This document shows positions 12,690 through 24,000 of a stretch of 64,000 bases of DNA, piece by piece. The notes under the pieces were generated by a model. The model ran no database searches. It was given only the letters and a program-made list of their open reading frames with translations, and had not been told where the DNA came from. Each line of letters opens with the position of its first letter. Within the stretch, counting starts at the first letter, position 1. The stretch covers positions 1,051,728-1,115,727 of the forward strand of contig JAFMSR010000019.1 in NCBI GenBank assembly GCA_022818135.1, read 5' to 3'. The stretch comes from Saxidomus purpurata (Eukaryota > Mollusca > Bivalvia > Venerida > Veneridae). Both the position numbers and the translations under genes were made by a program.

Positions 12690-13376
12690 ATGGACCCACT
12701 TTCAACATGGGCAGCAAATAGGCGCAAGACGATAAGAGAACTTATAAGCCTCGGAGAAAGAATTAAGAGACACGCTAAAAACGCTAAAATAGCATCGGCC
12801 GTTGGAACTGGGACAGGAATAATATCCGGTGTTGGCGCTGCGGTTTGTTATTTAAGTGCACCAGTCACATTTGGGGCCTCTCTTGTTCCAGCAGGTATCT
12901 TAACTGGAATTTCTATTACTGGCGGTGCAACATCCGTCGGATCATCGTTTATAAACTTTTTAATAGAAAGAGGTTACATGAATGATGTTCAAGCAGCTCT
13001 TGATAAAGACAGGAACGCTTTTACCGCATTGAGAAGGGCTATAGAAAAAGCAAAGGCAATGACTATAGCTACTGGATTAGAACGCGCCACATCTGTTGGT
13101 AGAAAGATCCCTACAGGTATTAAACTTGGATCACAGTTAATTCGCAATCTTTCAAAGACAGAAAAAGCTGCTTCTGTACTTATAAAACTTGGAAAGACTG
13201 CACGTTTTGCGGGTCACGTTGTAACATTCGTTGTGCTTCCACTAGATATAATATTCTTCGTCAAAGATGCGGTTGATCTAGCAAAAGGCAACGTGTCAGC
13301 AGCAGCAGAACAAGTACTTGACCTTGCAAGGAAGCTACAAGAAGAATATGACGAGATCATGTCAGAAGTAGACTAA
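12690..13376 (+). CDS. apolipoprotein-L-like protein
   Basis: A 228-residue uninterrupted frame starting at MDPLSTW. The open frame extends 12 codons upstream, but a polypyrimidine tract ending TTTTTCAG (12664) marks a splice acceptor, so the downstream ATG at 12690 is the likelier start. A basic amphipathic N-terminus (about 1-45) is followed by a long Gly/Ala-rich hydrophobic hairpin (about 45-105, beginning GTGTGIISGVGAAVCYLSAP and ending in GGATSVGSSFINFLIE). Next comes an Ala/Lys-rich helical region, a second hydrophobic stretch (VVTFVVLPLDIIFFVKD) and a charged C-terminal helix. This order is typical of the ApoL family, whose central region inserts into membranes and can form ion channels; vertebrate members act in lipid handling and innate defence. 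Length is at the short end for the family. No secretion signal is evident. AATAAA occurs about 200 bp downstream (near 13577). The ApoL assignment is from pattern recognition, not a search. Confidence 0.8.
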   Translation: MDPLSTWAANRRKTIRELISLGERIKRHAKNAKIASAVGTGTGIISGVGAAVCYLSAPVTFGASLVPAGILTGISITGGATSVGSSFINFLIERGYMNDVQAALDKDRNAFTALRRAIEKAKAMTIATGLERATSVGRKIPTGIKLGSQLIRNLSKTEKAASVLIKLGKTARFAGHVVTFVVLPLDIIFFVKDAVDLAKGNVSAAAEQVLDLARKLQEEYDEIMSEVD

Positions 13377-13639
13377 AACCGTACGGTTGAAATCATATAA
13401 TACAAAAAAAATATAAACGATTGCGTTGTCTGGATGTGGATTGGTTTGTGTTGTTGTATATATATGTTTAAAGTTCTCTGAGCTGTTGGAATTTGCTTAT
13501 CACTAGATATGCATACAAAAACCGGGGGTATAACCAAGACATTAATTTTCACATTCAGATGAGCAAAATAACCACAGAAATAAAAATATCATAGCTTTGA
13601 TTATTGAATACAGCCAAACATGGAATATGAAATATGAAT

Positions 13640-13970
13640 CCGACAAAAGACAAATGAAATGACGTGACGTACTGTGATAAGATATGATGTGACATGATGT
13701 CATGTCATGTCATGTTATGTGGTGTGATTTGATGAAAATCTATGCTATTCTATAATATGTCATTTCATGTGATGATAAATATGTGATGTGATGGCATATA
13801 ACGTGATGTGATGATACGTAATGCAAAGTGATGATACTTGACGTGATGAGATGTGATGTGATGATATATTCTGAAATGTGATTATATACAATGCGATGTA
13901 ATGTATTCTGGTGGGTTAAATTCGGAGATATGTGATGATATGTAATGCCATAATATTCCGGATCATGATG
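13640..13970. repeat. degenerate GATGTGATG / CATGTCATG simple repeat
   Basis: About 330 bp of imperfect GTGATGTGATG and ATGTCATGTCATG tracts directly 3' of the ApoL-like gene. Low complexity, non-coding. Confidence 0.8.
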
Positions 13971-14860
13971 CGATTAGTTGTGATTTTACGTTTTTTCTTA
14001 TAGCGAACAAGACAACAAAAACAAACGAATTCAAACGTCTCGCTTATACAGATGTACATTGTACCTGATCAAAACTGGTGTACTTATTTATACATGTGGA
14101 CAGGCAAAATGACCGGACGTCACTGGACGTCACCGATTTCTTCAAGATGTTGGCTGCTAACAGGAAACTAACGACAAGTCTTTGTTATTGTTTTTACAAA
14201 TTCAATGATAATCGTATTTTAATTGCAATGCTTAATAAGATAATTATGCAAACAGCATGTTTTGTAAACTCACTGACAAAACAAACATAAGATTACCGCA
14301 TATTGTTTGATTTCCCCTAGAGAGACATGTTAAACTATGTTTCCGTATATATATATTACGTGGGAACTGACGTGGTATGTGCTCTAAAAGTTTGTACAGC
14401 TACATAAACACGTGTTTCTCGTCCCTTTAAAAGTCAGTACATTGGTTTGGAAACTGCATTCCTATAGGTATTTCAATTATGAATATACCACTTGTGTATA
14501 ATATATGTAACACCTCTTAAATGATTAATTACATTTAAACCTAAATACAATTTTCATATTCTAAATGGCAAAACAAAAGTTAGAAATTTTGTGAAGTTTT
14601 GTGAAAATGCTCTTCTCATTAGGCAAAATTCAGTCCATTTTTCACAATTTTTCATTAGAAACATTTTCATTGACATGCAGGTCTGAGTCAGTCCCTTCTT
14701 TATAAAGTGTGTATTAATCCTAAAATATTAAAATATGAAGAAAAGACATTGCATTTCAATTTTCCGGTAAATAATTTTCATTTGTAAATATTGCCCTTTT
14801 AATCAGTCATGTGATATGACATGTTAGCTGCGTTTTTAGTTTAGTTAAAAGCCTAACTAC

Positions 14861-15827
14861 AATAGAGTAATTTAAATTGACTGATTAAATTTCGATTTAA
14901 CAGGATGAACTACAGCTGGATACATATTAACAACTCAAATATATAAATCAAGTGTAAACTGTTTTAACCAAACGCATGGTATTATAAGAAGCGGTCACAA
15001 GTGCGAACTTAACGCTGTGCGTTACATCATGCAACTGTTGTTGATCGAAACCAGTACGGATGATTTTGAAACAAACGTACCACAATTCGCTACGGCGGTT
15101 TTGATTTGAGTAGGAGCTGTCCATGGGTCTTCAGGACACTTAAGACACAGTGATCACATTCTTGCATTTATACTTCAGTATCTTTCACTGCCGTTTAACA
15201 AACAGTCTGAACCTATTCGTCTACGGTGAAACCTACCTGTACATCACTTATCAATAAAATATTTGGATAAGCGCTAATAAAAGTAGGCGTTTATTAGCTT
15301 AATTAGTCCATATAGAGGTAATGCATAGCTTGTGAAAAAAACGATTTATTTTAGAAATACATGAATCTGCAGCTGACAGGTGATGATTTAAAGCGATTAC
15401 TCAGTTAAAGGATCGGGAAAGAATGAGTTGAAAAATTACGGCTTTGTGGATAAACGCCTTAAAGAGTACACATTGTACGAAATTTTAATTAATCAAAGAG
15501 CATCTTTCAGGGATCCGCTGTTGGAAAAATGAAACATATCTTATATTGAAACGGCCCCACGCATAAAATATTGTTTTATTCTTAAATTATCAATTTTTGT
15601 TTCAAACCTTAATTTTGGCCTAAATTAAATAGAGTAATTTGCATTGCCTGATTAAATTTCGCTCTTACAGACTGAACTATAGCTAAATAGATATTAATTA
15701 CTCAAAAATATAAGTCAGGCGCAAATTGTTTTAATAAATCGCGTGGTACATGTATTATAAGAGGCGGTCACGAGTGCGAACTAAACGCCGTGCGTTGCTT
15801 CACGCGACTGGTGTTGATCGAAACATT
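14861..15827. repeat. ~195-bp direct duplication, two copies 770 bp apart
   Basis: Copy 1 (14861-15054) and copy 2 (15628-15827) align along their length: 'aatagagtaattt', 'gattaaatttcg', 'gcggtcacaagtgcgaact' versus 'gcggtcacgagtgcgaact', 'gttgatcgaaac'. Copy 2 contains a small open frame (15750-15950) that copy 1 does not preserve, so coding is doubtful. The duplication sits between the ApoL-like gene and receptor 1 and could be a promoter or first-exon duplication or a dispersed repeat. Confidence 0.65.
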
Positions 15828-15959
15828 TGGCCTCTTAAGAAACATGATCTCAAACTTGGAGCATTTATTCTTGCAGATCGGATCGGTAATTCCGGTCATT
15901 TTACCGATGTCAGAAACCTCAGCCTATCTTATACTATAATGCTATCATGATTCAGGTAT

Positions 15960-17380
15960 TACAAAAATGTATGACAACTAATAAAGCGTTCCAACGATAA
16001 ACTCTTTGTTTTTACGAGCATTTTAGTTATTTCAATTAGTGATGCATGTAATGTATTTCGAAAAATATCTAAAAACTAAAAGCCCTTCCTAAAACTTCCG
16101 GACTATTCAACGTAACGAGATTGTATGTTCGTCCTTAAAACAAAACAGTTTAGCGCTTGTAATACATATTTGTATGATGAAGCTATGTTAATCTTTCAGT
16201 AACAGTTTAAGACAGTAGTGAACAACTGCCGTGAGATATGCTTTGGTATATGGATCTTCACACACAATGCAATGCAATACTTACTTCTGTCACAAATTGA
16301 ACCTTTGTTCCAACAGCGCTTACTCAACCGATGTATTTTGGATGCACCAGTATGAATATATCTTGCATTACATGCAATAAAAATGTTTCTTTCTGTTATA
16401 GTAGATAGTTTGCCGTTTTGTTTTGCTTTCGGGAAATTTTCTAAAAGTACAGGGTGATTGCTCTATTAATAGAAAGAAAGGCAAGTCACATCTGTAAACC
16501 AGTTTAAGGAGTCTCTTTTAAAGTAATACTAAGCCAGATATTGTACTTGATAAATAAAAATGAAACCAAACAATATTTCGAGCAAATCTTAATTATCACC
16601 TATTCTTTCTTTGATAAATAATGTGCCTTATTTACAACCGGGACATTGCAAGGTCACACCTTAGAATAATATCTATGTCCCATCATTGTCCCCTTCTTTT
16701 TACATTTGTGTAATATCTTTCAATATTAAAATAAAACACCTAGGAGTTATATTCCAAACAATTTATCTCATAATGACAATGTATCATTGAAAAATTAAGT
16801 TTTAATGAGTATAACATGGTTTTGTTTTTGCCTCTGCAACGTTTACCTTGCACCTTTTCTTTACTATAATATATATTGATTTTAGTATATGGTACAATAC
16901 CCTGTTTTCTGCTTCAACAGTTTCCAAAGACTTTGAGATTAACTCTCAAATTGTTTTACCCCTTATTTATTTTTTTAATTAGAAATACGTTGAACGTTGA
17001 TTGTAAATGTACATGACTCATGCAATAAGTTCAATGGGTGTATGTCACGATCGATCAATTCCGCTTTAACTGGATCTGATTAAAAGTATCTCAATGAACA
17101 GAACATATAATTCTTTGTTTAATGTAGCCCTGAACATGAGTAACTCTACAAGTTGGTCATACAGTTGGTTTCATCTAACTTTATGAGGCAGCGCATTTAC
17201 TATGAGTCAGATGTCTTACTGACTAAAATTAACATTCAGGACACAATCTAGTACCAAAATTGAAATTAAAAAAAAACATTTTTTAAAAACTTATCAATTT
17301 ATCTCTTTATAATCACTTTTAACCATAGATAATTACAAAAATAGCGATAAAAGCAGAGTTATCCAATAATTTCACTGTAT
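15960..17380. other. non-coding; possible location of the missing 5' exon of receptor 1
   Basis: No exon is confidently seen. Receptor 1 needs an upstream exon ending in phase 1 and encoding its cytoplasmic tail. I looked for a Tyr-rich, KR-ending exon like the one in receptor 2 and did not find it. Confidence 0.3.
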
Positions 17381-17385
17381 TTTAC

Positions 17386-17760
17386 CGGCCGCCGTGGTAT
17401 AGAGGTTTGCACGCTGGACCGGTAATCGAGATACCTGCAGTTCTAATCCCGGCAGTAGCGGTCGATTTTTCAGGACATCCTAAATGATATCTAATTAGTA
17501 TTATCCTGTATCGAGTATTTTGTAAGCCCTTCTGCACTTCTATCTGCGAGACGTTAAGAGAAAACGCACAATTCTGGTGCAAACGTCAAGTTTATAACGT
17601 AATTTGTCATGGAAGTTTTGACGTGCCGCCGTGTAGGGGTTAGCAAGCGGGACCGGTTATCCAGGGATCCGCGGTTCGAATCCTGGTAGTGGCGGTCGAT
17701 TTTTCATGACATCCTTAATGATATGTAATGTTTAGGTTGTAAGTATTTTGGTACGAATGT
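17386..17760 (+). mobile_element. two tandem tRNA-derived SINE copies
   Basis: Two tRNA-like heads in the same orientation, about 17388-17463 and 17624-17697. They share 'GCCGCCGTG..', 'GGACCGGT', a B-box-like GGTTCGAATCC (intact in copy 2, degraded to AGTTCTAATCC in copy 1) and the same tail start 'GCGGTCGATTTTTCA.GACATCC'. Neither folds as a clean tRNA by eye and both continue into the same non-tRNA body, so they are SINEs rather than tRNA genes. Confidence 0.7.
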
Positions 17761-17962
17761 ACTAACAGTTTGTCCCTTACCTGTATAAGTGCGCGTGCTA
17801 TGTAGTTATTTCTACTGATCTCTGTTTAGATTAGAACATATCTTCCTGCTCTATTGTTTTGAAAATTGTAGTGTAAAACACCTGCACATACTTCAGTTTT
17901 TGAACACCATTGTACAGATTAAGTTGTAAATTTTGGACAAGTTGTCATTAAATTAACTGCAG

Positions 17963-18028
17963 GCGTTGTCGTTTTAACAATAACCCTTGCAGGTCTATTT
18001 TATCTTTTCCTGTCTTCACGCGACAAAG
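17963..18028 (+). CDS. receptor 1 exon: transmembrane segment
   Basis: A 66-nt exon between TTAACTGCAG and GGTATGA, phase 1 to phase 1. It encodes VVVLTITLAGLFYLFL followed by SSRDK, a hydrophobic run long enough to span the membrane. The final G joins to GC of the next exon to make Gly, exactly the junction residue in receptor 2 (SSESE-G). Position and phase match receptor 2, where the same segment precedes the first CCP. An internal CTTGCAG at about 17991 is a possible alternative acceptor. Confidence 0.65.
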
Positions 18029-21000
18029 GTATGATATTTTCTTAATATAAATAAACGTTGAGACGAGCATATAACGTTGCTTATATGCACATATCTATTT
18101 CTCAATTGAAAACTGGCACTTCAAATGTATCAGGTTCTGATGCAGATGGCTTTTTAAAAATATGGATGAAATTGGTTATAAGATGTACTACACATTTGCT
18201 TTATGTTGGCTGATTTTTATCATCTTTGAACACCAGAATGACAATGCCTTATTTTTCGTGTTGGCGCCTACATACCTAGAACACTTTGCCAGTTATGGGC
18301 TTATTTGTTGAATTCATTACCTTTATGACTAGCTGATAAGGGTTCATCAGTTAAGTGTTAATCAATTTAGTTACATAACAATTGAAAAGAGTACATTCGT
18401 AGACTGGCGCAAAATATGAAGAAAGTCATCAACTATACCAATGTTTGCTTATGCACGACATTTACTGGCTTAAAGTTAAACTCGAAAAGAAAGCAATTGT
18501 GTTCGCAAACATATAGCTACATGTATATAGTTTGACAAAAATCAAGTACGGCCAGAAAAGCATAAAAGTTAGCCCAAACCTTTGTAAAGTTACATAAACT
18601 GGACGACCCTCTTATACTGTTTGCTTGCACACAACTTCACAACTGCTTGGTATGCACGTCGTCAAAAACATTTTATTCATTTGTATTGTACTCTTGTTCT
18701 TTTGTCCGATCAAATGTCTGTTTAAAAATACATTGTGTCATTTGATGGATATTTTGTCACCAATCGTCGAGGATTTAAAATGTAATCATACATGTAGCGG
18801 TAGGAAAATTTATCAAAGTTTATCAATGGGAAACGTAACGAATGTTTCCAATTTTCATAAGCAATCACGTCTCTTTATGTATATTTGCATTGAAAGTAGC
18901 TCAAAACAAACACGAACGTCAATAAATGAAAACCCATACAGAATGATTGATCTTGTAAAGGTCCAGCGATGGACACAGTATAATGAACCTACTAATAAAT
19001 ATGTAAACTTGAAATTACTCTTACAGATCTGTAGATATTGTTCTCCGAAAGCAATGTATTCAATAGACCAACATAGCGTACTACCCTTAATACAAATAGT
19101 AATTAAAGGTGCACATATGAAATGTTCATTTACATAGAATAAAAATGCAGACATATCTCCTTCTTTCCTAACCGATTTACCTTTTGTTTTTAATTTGTAT
19201 TCATTATCGTATGATAACAAATAAACAATGGCTTTGTATATGTAACAATGAATCCAACCTCTTTGTTTCGTCATTTTGCTAAAGCAAGTAAATGAACTAG
19301 ATACAATATTCAAATATTTATACATGCACCTGAATATATGCGTTTAAAGAAACATGTATTACTTTAGAATTAAACTTTAAGGAAATGCATAGCACACGCA
19401 TTTAAATGACATTGTTTTTACTTTACAAATTACATTTCCAAGCCTTTTGAATATAGTCTTAATTAACAGATTGAGAAATATAGTATTCATTGCTTTACTT
19501 CGGCCATTTTGTTGATCAATTGTTAAGCATGATGATGGTCGGCACTGTTAAAATCAGTTAATCAAAGGAAAACTTCTTTGTTCTTTAACATCATCATGTT
19601 CCATATGAAAAAGAGATTCATCAGATCATATATAAACTCGTTCGTTTCTTTGTTAATATAACACACGAAGTGTGTCGTAGTACTTCTTGCAGTAAATGAA
19701 GAAACAAGCATTTTTTTCAGTAAACTTGTACCTTTGACGAACCAATAAATGGTCTATAATTGTTAACCAGTAATTGCATTGACATTTTTTTCTGGATTTT
19801 ATTTTTTTATTTTTTTTTTTTTTTTTTTTTTTACATTTCCCCCCCCGTTAGTAGATCCACGTGTTTTTGAAAACATTTCATTTTAAAACGATAGAACTTT
19901 TTTACAGAAAATTGATCGTTTTTCTATCATAATTTTAATAATATTTTGGCGATTTCACCTTTTTTCAAGTGTACATTATTTTGATACATGTGACAGTTTT
20001 TATTTTGAAAATGTAAACATTGATTTATACCTGGACCAAAATTCATACTTTTATGTCTATTTTTTGAATTCTGGTCTAAGGTTCGCAGCTACCTTAAGGA
20101 ATATTTAAAGACTTTTAACGTCAATAATTTTCAGATTTAGTGTCATATTTTGAGTTTTTAGCAATACCATCACCTTTTCTAATTATATGATTGAAGAGGA
20201 ATTTTTACTTTGATAATATCTCGTCTTTTGTTCATTAGTTGTTCAGTGAACAGTGGGAATGTATTCACTGATATATTTTGCGAAAACCATAATTCGCTTA
20301 TTCAATAATATCGTGACAGATACATAATAATCTTTTGCGAATATACTGGATTCCTACCAGTTGTCGGGCGCTACCAGATCTTTGGGCGATTTTATGTTTC
20401 GTACCGTACAGGCTTTATACCGTACTCAAGGTCCTAGATTACGAAACCATGTCACTTGGACAATTGTTCTTTCGGTTTAAGTACCTGAATAATTAACTCA
20501 AACTTCTCATATGTTTAAAACATCCCGCTTAAATCACCTCTATTGTGTAACTATTTATAATCTAAGCTGTCAGCAGTTGGGGGTTTTCCGATTTTATTGC
20601 GCATGCGCTGAGATGAAGCAGGGGTTCAGTTTGTAAATATACACTGAATATCGATATTGCAGACGATGTGAACGAAACTATGTCAGATATATAATTATTT
20701 GAATAAAAAAGTTTAAAAGTAAGAATATTCAAGAAATACGATTTAAACATAAAAAGACCGTGTAACGGATGAGGCGTAATATAAAATCGATATGACGTAA
20801 GTAGTTTAAATACTGTCGTAGAGAGAATACAATGTATCAGAAATGGTTCAGTGGTTACGATCATAGTTTGTCACCCACGCGGACAGGGTTCAAGGCTCAC
20901 TCTACGCTTACTTTTTTTTTTGCTTCCCCTTTTTTCTCTTTTTAAGGATCAGCATGAGCAAGAAAAATAATTACTGTTCATATTTTATCCTTATGTACAT

Positions 21001-24000
21001 GCAACTTATAAATGTTAATAATGCAAGTTAAATGATGTGTATCTTGAATTGAATATACTTATATGTATTGGTTTTTGTTCTTTCATGTATTTAGAATAGT
21101 AAAAGAAGCACTAAACACCTTTGTTGGGAATAATGCTTTGTACAAAGTAGAGTGTCCGACAATTAGTTGGCCAATGTAGCTTTAAACAGATAAATAGTAC
21201 CCCTTTTATGGCTACGTTTCATCAAGATAAATTTTCGTCCCGGGAACGAAAGAACCCAATATGTATCACCTAAAAACAACAAAAAAAGGTTTTTAATAAA
21301 CCTAGGTATTGAACGTTGTTTTTGCAAGGTGATAAACTACTCAGGATCATAGGTAAAATAATATTTTTATTCTTATAATTTCACCATTAATTGTAGATTT
21401 AAGATAATGATTTGTCTGTTTGTTCTTTTAGGCCAAGAAAACGTTACAAACAAACTCACAACTTCACAAGGAGATCGTTGCTTGAATTACTCGAAGAAAG
21501 TTCCGAATGGGAAAATCACGGATTTCACAGGCACAAATCATGGCGACTCTTTCAAAATAGAATGCGATAGCGGGAATAAATTGATAGCACATAACATCGT
21601 GACATGCTTGTCATCGAATCATTGGAGTGAGAGCCCGATATGTCAACGCAAACAGTGTGATAAGTATTTACCTCTTGAACATGCAAACCTTGTCTTCAGA
21701 AACACATCTAGAATCGCTGGAGCTGAAATAGAAGTAATTTGCAAAGACGGCTTCCGAAGAAAAGGAAACAGTATAGTTACTTGTCAGAGAAATGAAACTT
21801 GGTCAAAAAGCCCTACTTGTGAGCCTGTGAAATGTGGATATCCTGAGAGTGTTGCAAATGGAATTCTAAATGAAACTAAAGATATAACATACAATAGTTC
21901 TTTTTCAGTTTATTGCACAGATGGGTACAAACTGATTGGTGCTTCAAAAGTAATATGTAAAATAAGCGGACACTGGAGCGATATGCCTGTATGTATGCCT
22001 GTTATCTGTGATGTTCCGGTTATTCCACAGAATGGGCATATAACTTATTTGAGCGGAACAACATTTGGATCAACAGCAAGACTTAAATGTAACGAAAACT
22101 TTTATTTGAACGGCAAACCTGAAATCATTTGCACCAGTAACGGAACCTGGACAGATATTCCGAAGTGCGAAATAAATGGTAATGTACTAAATGCACTTGT
22201 TAGCAATAGATATCCAGTCACTTACTGATTCGTTCGTCAACTAAAACATTTACGTAATTAATGTTTTTGTTTGAAACTAAGCCATAGAGTTTCATAACAT
22301 TGTTACAACAGGTATTCTAAGAGAACATTCGAAAGCTTTTCGGTTGTGTTTTCTTGATAACAGAAATATGCCCTAAAAATTTGCCGTGCTTACCTACATA
22401 CATACTTGGTACATCTGAACAAATCTAAATGTTTACAGTTGCAGATTGTGGTATGCCGTCCTCTGTTGTAAATGGGGAAATTATTGGATTAACGAATACG
22501 CAATACAATAGCACATTTTCCGTTAGATGTAAACACGGGTACACGATTTCTGCAAACGAGACGGTAGTGTGCGGGGTACAGGGGACATGGAGCAACATAC
22601 CTACCTGCAAGCCCATCTCATGTGGTTTTCCACGTGTCCCTAATAATGGCCATATACGCGTCTCTAACGGAACGACATATATGTCATCTGTTTTAATAGA
22701 ATGTGAACGTGGTTACTGTATAAATGGAAAAAGTGAAATCACGTGCTCTGATCAAGGAAAATGGACAGCTATACCATTGTGTGAACCTGTTGGTAGGTAT
22801 TACCAGATGTTCCAATAATGAAATATTTAAACACAAATGCTTATTATGAACGTGGGTTAATCTTCAAAGAAAATCAAACAGATATATATACTAGTAAGTA
22901 GATATTTCATTTTTAAATATCAAATGATATAGACACAGAGGGCACAGAAAAAGTCGCACGGACTTAAATTGGGTGAATAGGGAGAATGCTTCAAGACATT
23001 AACTTTTTCTTTGTTCAGAAACTCTACTTCCCCCGACATTTTATGAGCTGCTTTTTCTGGTCTGTGGTAAGCAAATGGGGGACCCAACGAGCGCATACCT
23101 TTGTAAGTTCCTAATTTTTAGTTAGAATAGCATGGACGCTGCCTTCTGATATCCTTACCTTATTGGCTATCTCTTCCACCGTATATCTCCCATTTTCGTC
23201 TACAAATGCCTTCACAGCAGACATGTTTTTATCTGTAACAGATGTCTTTGGTCAATCTTTTTGACCCGTATTTATAATGCTGGATATTCCATCTTTAAAT
23301 TCTTTAACCCATCTGCAAACTGTCATATACGATACCGGGGAAGGCCCATATATATTATTCAGTTCGTTATAAACTTGTTTTGGCGGTATACTTAGAGCAA
23401 CGAGGCCTTTTATGTAGGCACGTATTTCTACTTTTACTTCAGTATTCATTTGTAAGACAGCAACTTGCATAGTGTAAATGAGTAACACACCTATAAAAGT
23501 GGAATACTTTGTCAAATGTTTACCGATTTGCCTGAGGTTTTCGTTCTTATGTAGCTATTAAATTGGCCTACTCGGCTGAATATAATTATTGAACCAGAAC
23601 GCGCGTTTTCACTATGGACAGCCATAAGTAACGTAACTTTTTGAAGCACCCTCGTACATTTAATGTATAATTGATTTAAACACATATTTATATTTTTTTT
23701 ATATTGTCTTAATCAAATATTCATGATGATTTTTAAAATCCTACCATGTACTAATATTCTCAAAGTTGAAAATACCGTTCTGTCATTAGCAATTGACTAG
23801 AATGTAGTGCTAAAGAGACTTCTAAATTTTATCTGAGTTATGTTTGTTTGTTTGTAATCGTGCTTATTAGGTCCACCATCCTCTAAAGAGGCTATAATCG
23901 GTACGACCCGATCTGAGTTATGTCCGGCAACACGTAGCAATTAAACTAAACCTAATTGTCTTCAAATCAGTGTTATAAGCTTACTGTAAATACTAACATA

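Noticed and set aside
17388..17697. Two tRNA-like sequences considered as tRNA genes
   Set aside because: Both are imperfect and share the same non-tRNA continuation, as expected of SINEs.
18855..19325. 156-residue minus-strand frame
   Set aside because: Overlaps an equally long + frame; composition is Ile/Tyr/Phe-rich with no domain, so it is not listed as a gene.
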